DNA of 64,000 nucleotides, from the NCBI GenBank assembly GCA_951799425.1, contig OX637405.1, forward strand, positions 30,339,135 to 30,403,134. Reading direction: 5' to 3'. The notes under the pieces were generated by a model. The model was not told the DNA's origin. It did no database searches and worked only from the letters and a program-made list of their open reading frames with translations. The DNA comes from Ilex aquifolium (lineage: Eukaryota > Streptophyta > Magnoliopsida > Aquifoliales > Aquifoliaceae). The translations under genes and the position numbers were made by a program. Position 1 is the first letter of the stretch. Each line of letters opens with the position of its first letter. Of the stretch, positions 36,138-46,192 are shown one piece after another.

Positions 36138-39100
36138 ATGGAGTTTTCTTGTCAGAATTCCAGGTGTTTCTCATCAAGTATCCTCCTTGGGAGTCTTCTG
36201 TTTGTCATGATCTCAGGATTTGAATCAGCAACTTTTAGTAATGAGACGGATGGTCAAGCTTTGCTCGACTTCAAGAATCGGGTAACGCAGGATCCGCTTC
36301 AAATTATGAGCTCATGGAATGATTCTCTTCATTTCTGCAAGTGGGTAGGTGTTACATGCAGTCCCACTAGTGGGAGAGTGATGATTCTGAACTTGGAGTC
36401 ACAAAGATTGGTTGGTTCCATACCACCCTCCATAGGCAACCTGACATTTCTAACTGTTATCAACCTTCGAAACAATAGCTTCAATGGTGAAATTCCACAA
36501 GAAATGGGACGTTTAATACACCTACAGCATCTCAATTTCACTTTCAATTCCTTTGTTGGACATATTCCAGACCAGCTCAGCTCACTGTCAAAATTGTTAC
36601 ATTTGTGTCTTAGCGGCAACCATCTTACAGGCAGCATCCCAGCTTGGGTAGGGAATTTTTCCTCTCTTCTGACTATTTCACTTGCCGAAAACAATCTGCA
36701 AGGAAATATTCCTAATGAACTAGGAAGCCTTTCAAGCCTGAAATTTTTTCAAGTTTATGGAAATGATCTCTCTGGTACGATTCCTCCATCAATATATAAT
36801 ATTTCTTCCATTTTCTACTTTGCTTTTGCTCATAACCAGTTACACGGGCAACTCCCATCAAATGTTGGCTTCACTCTTCCCAATCTTGAGGTATTTGCTG
36901 GGGGTGTAAACAATTTCACTGGTCCAATTCCAGTTTCATTATCAAATGCTTCCCGCCTTCAAGTGCTCGATTTTGCTGAAAACAGTCTTACTGGGACTGT
37001 GCCAACGAATCTTGGAAGGTTACAAGTTATATACAGAATTAACTTTGATTCTAATATTCTAGGAAATGGGGATATTGGCGACCTGCTTACTTTCTTGGGA
37101 AATTGTACTAGACTGGAGGTGTTGGGCTTGGCAACAAATCAATTTGGAGGCAAGCTGTCCAACTCCATAGCTAACCTTTCGACCAGCCTCAAAAGACTCA
37201 CTCTTGGGTCCAATCTATTACATGGAAACATTCCCTACGAAATTGGGAACCTTTTCAACATGATACTTCTAGGCCTGGAAGGGAACTTTCTAACTGGCAA
37301 AGTCCCTGATGCTGTGGGAAAACTTCAACAGTTAGGGGTCCTGGGTTTGAATGTTAACAATTTGTCTGGGCCAATTCCATCCTCCCTTGGTAACTTAACA
37401 TTATTAATCAAGCTCACTATGGAGGAGAATGGACTAGAAGGAAACATTCCTCCAAGCCTTGGAAAATGTCTAAATCTGGAGCACTTGAACATTAGTAGTA
37501 ACAAACTCACTGGCACAATACCGAAAGAGGTCATTGCTATCTCTTCCCTTTCCATTTCTTTGGCAATGTCTCATAACTTTTTGACTGGTTCCCTGCCTTT
37601 GGAAGTAGGCAAGTTGAGAAACCTCATGGAGCTAGACGTTTCAGATAACAGATTATCAGGTGAAATTCCCAGCACTCTCAGCACCTGTCTTAGTTTGGAG
37701 CGCCTGCTTGTGAAGAATAATTTGCTTCAAGGAACCATTCCTGAATCTTTGAAAACATTGAGAGGGCTACAAGTGATTGATTTTTCGCATAATAACTTGT
37801 CTGGACAGATTCCAGAATTTCTGGGAAAGTTTTCTTCTCTCAAGAAATTAACTCGATCTTTCGTTCAATAATTTCAATGGCGAAGTGTCAAGGGAAGGCA
37901 TCTTTGCAAATGCTAGTGCAATTTCCATCCGGGAAAATGATGAATTATGTGGAGGTGTCCCAGAACTACATTTGCCTGCATGCTCTCAAGATAATTCCCA
38001 CTCATCAGCAAAACTCCTTAACCTGAAAGTAGTAATCCCAGTAACTGTATCGGTACTTATAGTAATATTGTTGTGTTCTTTTGCTGCTTGGCGTATGATA
38101 AAGAAGCCAAAAACAGAACTTTTAACAGCATCCTCCACCACGGATTGGCAATCAGGTATTTCATATCCAGAAATTATTAAATCAACAAATGGATTTTCAA
38201 TCGACAATTTGATCGGTTCTGGTAGTTTTGGCTCTGTCTACAAAGGAGTTCTATCTGGTGATGGTTCAGTGGTGGCAATAAAAGTATTAAACCTAGAACA
38301 ACAAGGAGCTTCCAAGAGTTTCATACATGAATGCAAAGCTCTGAAAAGTATAAGGCACCGTAACCTCCTAAAGATCATCACTGCCTGTTCAAGCGTCGAT
38401 TATCAAGGTAATGACTTCAAATGTCTAATTTTCGAGTTCATGTCCAACGGAAGCCTGGACTTTTGGCTGCATCCAAACGATGGTGAGCAGCGTAATACCA
38501 AGAATTTGAGCATCATTCAGAGACTAAACATAGCTATTGATGTTGCTTCTGCATTGGATTATCTCCATCACCATTGTGAAACACCAATTGTTCACTGTGA
38601 TCTAAAGCCAAGTAATGTACTCCTTGACGAGGATATGACGGCTCATGTTGGTGACTTCGGATTGGCAAGATTCATACTGGAAGCACCAAACAATCCCTCC
38701 AAAAATCAGACTATGTCAATTGGATTAAAGGGTTCTGTCGGGTACATACCTCCAGGTAGGTTTTCCCTCGATTTTACTCAGGCTTTATTTTTGGTTGCCT
38801 TGTCTGTATCTAAAACATTAAGGTTTCTGCAAAGTCACCCTGACTAGTTAAAACAGGGGTTTCTCCAAGCAAGAACCTATTGTGTCTAAATCCCATGTGC
38901 CTTTGGAATTCGATTATATGATGCAATAGGATTAGTTACAAAGCAATTGTAGTTAAGTTATGACGCAAAATGTTCCCTAGAACTCAACCGTGGTCAACTA
39001 ATGACTCATGACTCAAAAGAGTATGCATTAATCCTAAAATGTTAGGAAAGATTGATTCTAACATTTGTCTTAACTTTTTAGAATCGATTTCATTGAATTG

Positions 39101-39665
39101 TAATTTCATCCGATTTAGTTGTAACTTTCATTATGGTAAAAAACAATAACTCTTTGATACCGTAGTTTTCCCTTGAAAGTCTCTATGGTTCAATATCCTC
39201 ATGGAAGTTTATTATGAAATTGCAGAGTATGGTATGGGAGGTCAAGTCTCCACATTTGGTGATGTTTACAGTTATGGGATACTCTTGCTAGAGATATTCA
39301 CTGGTAAAAGACCAACAGATGACATCTTCACAGATGGTCTAAATCTTCCACAGTTTGTGGCAATGGCTTTGCCTGAAAATGTCATGGAGGTAGTAGACCC
39401 ATCATTGCTCTTGGCTGAAGAAGAAGATAACTTAGACAATAACAAAGACAAGGAAGAAGAAAGAGCAATAATCAAAGATGATGATCCCCAATGCAGTGCT
39501 AGAAATCAAATGGTGGAATGCTTGGTATCAGTGATGAAAATTGGACTTTCATGCGCTACTCTATCACCAAGGGAGCGACTACCGATGAACGTCGTTGTGA
39601 ACAAACTACAGAAGATCAATGACTCATTTCTTGGATTTATGAAGAGAAACGGGAAAGGAGTATGA
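36138..39665 (+). CDS. LRR-XII receptor-like Ser/Thr kinase with one frameshift (possible pseudogene)
   Basis: This is a plasma-membrane receptor of the EFR/Xa21-type LRR-XII family. The ATG at 36138 (MEFSCQN) starts a signal peptide. An LRRNT with a paired-Cys region (SWNDSLHFCKWVGVTC) and about 19-20 LRRs follow to about 37850. Then comes a juxtamembrane Cys pair, a membrane helix (VVIPVTVSVLIVILLCSFAA), and the kinase with GSGSFGSVYKG, VAIKVL, HCDLKPSN, DFGLA and GYIPPE. HCD in place of HRD makes it a non-RD kinase, as in immune receptors. The intron is 38756-39225 (CCAG|GTAGG ... TTGCAG|AGTAT), at the family's usual place. At about 37850-37854 the frame shifts by one base, and a TAA follows at 37869. 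Unless this is an assembly error, the product stops before the membrane helix. Confidence 0.85.
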
Positions 39666-39809
39666 GTAAGCATCACCAAATATGCTTGTTTTATTCTTAT
39701 CGTGTTTTTTGTTTTTGTTTTTTTTTTAATCTCAAGAACTCCCCAATTGAGCTGAATTGATTCTGAGACAGTTTAGGGTCCTGATAGTAGCATAGCTAAA
39801 ACCAAAATC

Positions 39810-40095
39810 ACTTAAAATAGGCACTCATTCTATTGTTGATAAGAACATTGCTGGGCTTATGATCACAATGAACAATGGGTGCTTCACACTCATGTTGGAA
39901 ATAATGCAGCCCAGAAGCCACATTAATTTCAACATTAATTCTTGACAAAATTCAACTTCAAACTTCATATTCACCATCTTGATGCAACTATCATTGCAGG
40001 GTTCCTTTCGGCATAAATCGTGAACAAGAGTGCTATAATCACCTTTAAAATATGTATGTGAAAAAAGCTGTAATGATACTTTGGTTTCAGTTTCG
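39810..40095 (-). pseudogene. Inverted relic of an LRR-XII-type kinase domain
   Basis: On the - strand near 39950-39822 one frame reads VASGLHYFQHECEAPIVHCD and then HKPSNVLINNRMSA, clearly the catalytic loop of the same non-RD kinase family (compare VASALDYLHHHCETPIVHCD in the adjacent gene). Flanking frames to about 40095 look like the preceding subdomains but are shifted. It sits tail to tail with the gene that ends at 39665. Confidence 0.65.
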
Positions 40096-41478
40096 ATCAT
40101 TTCTCAAGATAGGGTGAAATTTCTACATGAAGAATACGGATACAATTACAGGAGAGTACTGAACATCATGTTTAGCAGATCTACCTACATTGTTGTATAA
40201 TGATCTCTGTCCCCAGATGGCATGGGAACATATCAGGCTTTTGAAGTACACTACTCTTAATTTCGATTGTTACATGATTTTTTTTGTATTTTTAATTTTT
40301 AATGTTACTAATTTAGCTTCAGTATTGTATTTTCAGAATTTCTTTTTATCGAATTCGGCTTGTATCAAGTACTACTGTGTTTGTGTACCATTCAGTTTTG
40401 CCATTGTTGTTATCTCCCCACTTTTCGGGGATGTTTTTTGGGTATTTGGGAATAAATTTTCTAATGGGATTTTCTATCCTAGTAAAGTACCAGAGACTTT
40501 TCTCCTTGGGTCAGATGTAGAATTGTTGTAGTCAAGAGATCGTGCCCAGAATTTTGCTTTCAAATTCGCATTGTTGGTACAAGTCTGAATGGTGGAAATC
40601 GGTTTCACGAATGAGTAGTTTTATGGCACTATCTTGGGCGGATTTCATGCAAAGTAAGCAGTGGGTATCATGAAAGTTTATGCGAAGAGATTTTTTTTGA
40701 ATTAGGAGAAACAAAGGTGGAATCGAATTTTAAAGGGTTTCCATAATCCTCAAGCTGATGAGGTGGAGGAATAATGGATGTGTTCTTCTTAGAGGACTTT
40801 GGCTACAATGAAAGATAATTCTCACTTGCTTTCGAATTTCGAATTCATGGGTGGGACAATTCAAATTTGAATCCATTGGTAGTGCCGGAATAATGGATGT
40901 GTTCTTCTTGGGCAGAAGAAATGATGTATAATTTTTAGCCAAAATGTCATGTACAATATACCATGGTAGTGTTGTGTGTGGGGACTCACTTAACTGTATT
41001 AGCTCATACACTAATAAGCATACATGAAAAGTACAGTACTACATGACATAAAAATCTCAATGACTTTGATGATCCATAGGCATGGGTATAATCTTGTCAT
41101 CTTTGCTTGGAAGCTTTTGCATGAGTTTTGACAGCTTTTTATGATTCATTGCAGGAGCTTTTGACCTGGAATATGTGCACAGTTGCTGAAGTTGTCTCCA
41201 GAAATTATAAGTGGGTTGTTTTTTCTTGTTATGGTGCAACAATCTTTAGACTTTGATATAGATCTGAGAGAGATTGGTATCTAATCTCTGTTATGGTTAA
41301 ATATGGGAATCACTTTCCTTTCAATATGCTTTGTAGATCATATGCTCAATTTCAGCTTCGCTTAGACTTTTTCATGGATCACTCCCTGGTACGGTGTATG
41401 AATAGCGAAACAAAGCAATGTTTATTCTAGAAGGGTGTTCTCTTCCATAAATTTTGGGGTAATCATGTGGGTGAATGA
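40096..41478. other. Intergenic, no gene recognised
   Basis: Small open frames on both strands match no family I know. AATAATGGATGTGTTCTTCTT occurs near 40770 and again near 40890 (119 bp apart), a partial local duplication. If the LysM gene once had a kinase part it should lie here on the - strand, and I do not find one. Confidence 0.4.
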
Positions 41479-42166
41479 CTATATAGAGACAGAATACCAC
41501 TTATATTGCTTGGGGGTTTGAAATCCCCTGTTCTCCATAGGTACAAACAACACCCACCCAATATCTATATAATTGGGGGCTGAAGTCAACCTTCCATTCA
41601 TGTTCTCAATCTCATTCACTTTTGCAGATAAAAACTCTGCTATATCTTGAACTGTGTCATCCTCTTGCACTGTGTATGTTACTATAACTTGAGATTCCCT
41701 GTCCCCACACCCGCATAAAAGATGCATAGTAACCATGCTTCCAGCGACAAATTGCTTGTCTTCCCCAGTGACCTGCAACGCTTGTCCACTGTAGAACTCA
41801 CTTGAGATATTTATGAATGTATCACCTGCTTGTACTGTATAAGGAGTGTCATAGAAGTACATGCTTGTGCCATTCACTTCTTTGCAAGTGCAAGGAACAG
41901 AGACTAGATAATCTTGTTAGATACCATGAGTCATAGGTTCAATCTTGGATATGTTCACCAAGTAGAAAGAGGCTATTTCTTCTAATTGGAGCTCTTTGGA
42001 GATGTGATATAGGTAAGAATAACATGTTTGGATGGGATCAGAGCAACTAAGAGGGTACATGAGTGATGATTTTACACTAATGTTAAGTGAAAAAACTACT
42101 GTAAAGATAGTAATCCCTAGAACAAGGAGGAGGAGGTGGTGGTATTGGGAAGCAATAGATGTGGTC
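41479..42166 (-). pseudogene. LysM receptor (LYK-type) ectodomain, cut from its start codon
   Basis: On the - strand a single frame encodes a hydrophobic signal core (LLLLVLGITIFTVVF) and three LysM-like modules with two CxC pairs (VPCTC and LLCGC). Recognisable blocks are TPYTVQAGDTFINISSEFYSG, shortened here to YTVQAGDTFINISSEFY, and VTYTVQEDDTVQDIAEFLSA. Such proteins bind chitin or other GlcNAc ligands at the cell surface. Two breaks are visible. An in-frame TAA is at 41919-41917 between modules 1 and 2. The first 11 nt of the coding sequence, with the ATG, lie beyond a 21.3-kb insertion at 63488-63478. No membrane helix or kinase follows the third module; the frame ends TAG just after QYKWYSVSI. 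Confidence 0.82.
42158..42166. repeat. Left 9-bp target site duplication of the Mutator-like element
   Basis: GATGTGGTC directly precedes the element end GAGCTTTTGACCC. The identical 9-mer is at 63478-63486. Nine bases is the length made by Mutator-family transposases. Confidence 0.9.
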
Positions 42167-42355
42167 GAGCTTTTGACCCATGTCAAGTGGTTTTCAAAAT
42201 TTTTTTCCAAATAAGGGTTGGTTTGATAATAATTCTCAAACTCAGGTCTTTTTTAAAAACGTCAAATGGACTGACGTTTTTAGGTTAAACACGTCAGTTG
42301 GTATGACGTTTTTATCTAAAAACGTCAATTCATTGGACGTCTTTAACGTAACACA
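42167..42355 (+). repeat. Left terminal inverted repeat of the MULE, with ACGTCA hairpins
   Basis: The first ~90 bp contain CCAAATAAGGGTTGGTTTGA. From 42258 come short foldbacks of the form AAAACGTCA-N-TGACGTTTTT at 22-35 bp intervals. The hairpin series goes on to about 42480, beyond the part shared with the right end. Confidence 0.85.
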
Positions 42356-43102
42356 CTGACCAATTTAATTTTTAGAAAACGTGAGTTGGACTGACGTTTT
42401 TATAAGAAACGTCAAACCAACTGACGCGTTCAAAAATGTCAAATTTTTTTAACTTTGTAAGCGTAAGTTGAACTAACGCGTTCAATAGCTTTGAACTTTT
42501 TTTTAAAAAGGCCGGACTGTTCCATCGATTGGAAAAGTCTAGCAAATCAACCACCTTATGTTTTTCAACTAAAGTTCATTTGTTTGGGTAATTATCATAA
42601 GTGACCCCTAAATTTTTTCTCGGGTTTTAATATAGTCCCTAAAATTTTAATTCTTTTAATTTAATCCATCAATTATTGTTGTGCATATTTCAATTAAAGC
42701 ATTCCATTAATTTTTATCGTCAGATCAACGGGAAATTAGATCAATTGGATTGATTTCAACATTGATCTAACGATAAAAATAAATAAAAAGACTTAATTGT
42801 AACAAAATTGATAGTTGAGGGACTAAAATAAGACAAGCGAAAGTTCATGGATTAAATTGAAATTAGACATAAAATTCAGGACTAACTATGAAATTTACCA
42901 TATATTTTTTTTTAAATATTATAAATGCATCAAATAAATATAATTTCTAATCAATTTTAATATGATCCTAAATTTTTTTTCGACTTACAATAATATTTTA
43001 AAATATCGAACACCAGTCATTAAGAATGACAGTGAACCGGATACAAATGAATATTACTTCAAACCCGCTTCCAACAAGATATTTTAACTGCCAATTGCTT
43101 GA

Positions 43103-44350
43103 TTGTTTCCGTCGTAGTATATCCTAACCTCCTAACATCATCCATCAATGCGTATAGTCTATGCGTGAAGGGGAGTGTCACTCTCCTTTGGAATGATGTC
43201 AAAAGAAAGGGCAACAGAATGGTGGAATGAATGATGTGTGTGTGTGTGTGTGAACAAAAATGCTTCCCAAATGCAAGAAGACTTTTGTGTGTCGTGTTTT
43301 ACTTGGAACCGTATTCCAAGGTCGTCTCCTCAAGGAATGAGGTGAATCGTGTAGAAGGTAATTTTGGTGAAAGAAAAGTGTAAAATCTTTTGTTGTTTGA
43401 AATTGGTTTGTGATTTGTGTTGTGATGAAATTAAAATGGGAAACAAGTGTTGGCTAATCCGAAGGGTTCACTCCAATGGGAATGCCAAGTCGACTCGAAC
43501 CCTTCCTCTAATGGTGCATAGATGAACGATTGATTCGTAGGAAGCGAGGGACGAGAATGAAGTGAGGATCCAAGCATAACCCGTGACAAGTCTACGGGCT
43601 ATCAAAGATTCACACAATGTCCTCACTCAACCCAGTTAAACCGAACCATCGTACACCGAGGGGAGGAAAGAAGATGAGTTGAAATGACATATCCAAGAGG
43701 AGGTCTCCCTTGGATTAGCCAACTTAAAGACTTAGCTACTCATGTTTAAGGTAAATACAACAATGTAATGAGAAGACATTATGAAGAAATGAAGATTGGA
43801 GCGAAGCATAAACGAAATGCACCAATATAACTTCCGGATAATTTATATATGTGCATCACCTCTTACTATAGAGTGAATGAGAAACTACTCACTCTTCATG
43901 GCTTTGGTAAAGCTAGAAAAGTGAGTGATGCTCTTCCCTCCAAGTATAGGAGTTACAAGGTAAAACCATATTACACAAGGAGCCGATCTTTGACAAAGCA
44001 TGAGTGAATCACGTTCCACCCTTCACGGTTTTGGTAAAGCTCTAGAAAAGTGGAAGAGTTTCACCCCTCTAAGGGAAGAAGGAAGCTCAAACAATGAAAG
44101 TAAAAGAAAGCAATAAATTAAAAGAAAGCAATAATACAATAAAAGAAAGCAATACTTAAATTTGAAGAAAGCAATTAAAAGAAAGCAATTACTTTTGGAG
44201 GGTTTTCCACAACCAAAAAGATGATCTTTACAAGCCCCAAATGGGTGGTATTTATAGGCAACAAAAAGATACCATTTACAAGCCCCAAGAATTTGACTTA
44301 TTTTGACTAGTTTAACTTTGTTTAACTAACACAATTGTCCTATTAACTTA
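43103..44350. repeat. LTR-related sequence, inverted relative to the 46.2-kb solo LTR
   Basis: 43103-43790 is a diverged reverse complement of 47420-48110: for example GGGAGTGTCACTCTCC, TTGGCTAATCC, GACTCGAACCC and GGTCGTCTCC occur in the matching order. It begins TGATTG, the complement of the solo LTR's last bases. From 43790 the two diverge. 44100-44190 has five copies of AAAGAAAGCAAT. A TATTTATAGGC box is at about 44250. The far end and duplication were not fixed, so this may be another LTR of a related family. Confidence 0.5.
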
Positions 44351-44382
44351 ATTAAATTATGTATTAATTAGGGTTAATCACC

Positions 44383-44830
44383 AATGAGTCACTCTACCAT
44401 AATACCTAAAAATGTTTTTAGTGATAGGTTTTCTGCCTTTTTTTCTGTGTAAAATGTTAAATGTTTATTTAATAAACAAATTAATTGATAAATAAATTTT
44501 GATAATTTAAAAATACATAAATTTCATTTGTCCTACTGATATTATTCTCCCTAACAATGATACCTAAAACTGTTTTGCTCCCTCTCTTTTTGAGAGTATG
44601 AGTTTTTTTTTATTGATTTAAAAAATTAATTACATTCAATAAATAAATTTTAACAATGTAAAAATACATAAATTTTGTTTCTTACTGACGTTTTTCTCCC
44701 TAACAATGATACCTAAAAATGTTTTGCTTCCTATCTTTTTGAAATGATGAGTTTTTTTTATTTATTTAAAAATTTAATTATATTCAATAAATAAATTTTG
44801 ATAATTTAAAAATACTTATATTTTTTAGCA
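44383..44830. repeat. Three ~150-bp tandem units
   Basis: TACCTAAAA(A/C)TGTTTT recurs at about 44403, 44561 and 44710, each followed by TTTTT-rich sequence, then AATAAATAAATTTT and AATTTAAAAATAC. Units are 149-158 bp and diverged. Confidence 0.6.
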
Positions 44831-45014
44831 TATTAAACTTTAAAAATTGAAAACGTATACATATAATTAATTTTAAATTTATCATATAATTATAAACGCA
44901 TACATAAAATAAAAATAAAATTTTATTTGTAATGTTGATCATGTCGACATTAATGTTTATTCAGTTGTGAAACAATATAAGTTATTCAGAACGTATACAT
45001 GTAAAAAAAAGATG

Positions 45015-45686
45015 TCAACAACGTGGTTGATATTCAAAATAACATAAAGAATTATCAAGTACACATAAACATGATGGGATGAAGGTGTCAAACGCATCAT
45101 TGTCCAAATCAGAGAAATCAGAAAGTTTCGGATCAGAAACAAGTAACGGATCCTCGAAAATTTCAATTTCGGCATATTCAAGATCAAAATGCTCTATTTT
45201 TGCATAATCGAGTGCATAGAAACGATCAAGACGACGCTGCATTTGATCATTTTCACGTTCAAGTCTTGATATGACCTCGTCATGATTGTTTGAATTGTGT
45301 GAATTGCAAATATCAGCCGAACGTGCCATTGGTACCGCAATTCCATGCCAATGACAAAATACTTCAAGGTCACAATCTTTGTCATATAATTGTCGTCATC
45401 TTGGTGTGGGTTCGATATGAGCACCTGGAGGTGGATAATCAGTTGCAGGCCCAACAATTACATGTCTAGCTTGTCCGAATAGGTGATAAGGGTCGATGGG
45501 CTCATTGCGGAATGCACGTTTTCGTCCATACCACGTGACACCACTAGAGTCGGTATATGATTCGATAGAATGAACTTTGTTCAGTGATGTTGAGCTGTCC
45601 GTTGAGTGTTCACGTTTGTTACCTAAAGATGAACTATTTTGGTCATTGCGTGAAGAAGAACTTGCATATGATGTGCTCCTATACAT
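45015..45686 (-). pseudogene. Unknown ORF inside the MULE, one nonsense break
   Basis: I do not recognise this gene. From the ATG at 45686 the frame is open to 45015 (about 223 codons) except for one TGA at 45398-45396, which is a CGA-to-TGA type change. The N-terminal ~40 residues are Ser/Asn-rich. The middle has GVTWYGRKRAF and DPYHLFGQARHVIVGP. The C-terminal part is acidic with a helix-like RLERENDQMQRRLDRFYAL. It may belong to the MULE or be a captured gene fragment. Confidence 0.45.
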
Positions 45687-45837
45687 TTTGTTTGGTGTTG
45701 GTGCATTTACACAACTGTGAAAGGTAGTATATATATGCTCGATTTGGCAATTTAAAATTGTAGTGGAAGGACATCAATCTGCATAGTTTGGAACTGATTT
45801 GCCAGTGATGCAAACTGACAATGAAAAAGTTTGAATA

Positions 45838-45965
45838 TGACAACACACTGCATACATTGACTACACACTGCATAGATTGATTAAAGTGACAACACACTGC
45901 ATACATTGACAATTAGAGGATGTGACAATGAAAAAGTTGAGATATGACAACACACTGAATAAACT
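45838..45965. repeat. Short repeat of GACAACACACTGCATACATTG
   Basis: Three or four imperfect copies of a ~21-bp word (shared core ACACACTGCAT) at 45841, 45864, 45889 and 45946, just 5' of the unknown - strand ORF that starts at 45686. Related ACACACTATTAC and GCACACTGAGA words occur near 48580-48650, 5' of the ORF that starts at 48416. Confidence 0.5.
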
Positions 45966-46192
45966 CATAAAGTCCCAATATTGATTAAAGTAAATAGGAC
46001 ATAGACATAAACGTTACATGATTAATAAGGTGGATAGTAATTAAAATTTTTAATTTTCATCAAACATATACTCATTTGATAGATATTGTTCATTAGACAA
46101 TACATTAGATCGCTCAATAGTTGTTAACTCCCTGCCAAATGCAGTTGCCACCATGTCAGATGCTATTTGGAGCATATAATATCGGCACTTAC

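Noticed and set aside
39201..39665. A separate small kinase gene starting at 39201
   Set aside because: The sequence from 39226 is the second exon of the LRR-XII kinase: the acceptor TTGCAG|AG completes the Glu codon of GYIPPE begun at 38755.
40190..40531. 113-codon hydrophobic + strand frame
   Set aside because: T-rich sequence gives Phe/Leu strings. There is no family resemblance and no sign of neighbouring exons.
42167..42210. The MULE terminus supplying a new in-frame start codon to the LysM frame
   Set aside because: The open frame does run 14 codons into the inverted repeat, but its first codon there is TTG at 42210, and the only ATG in that stretch (within TTGACATGG) is out of frame.
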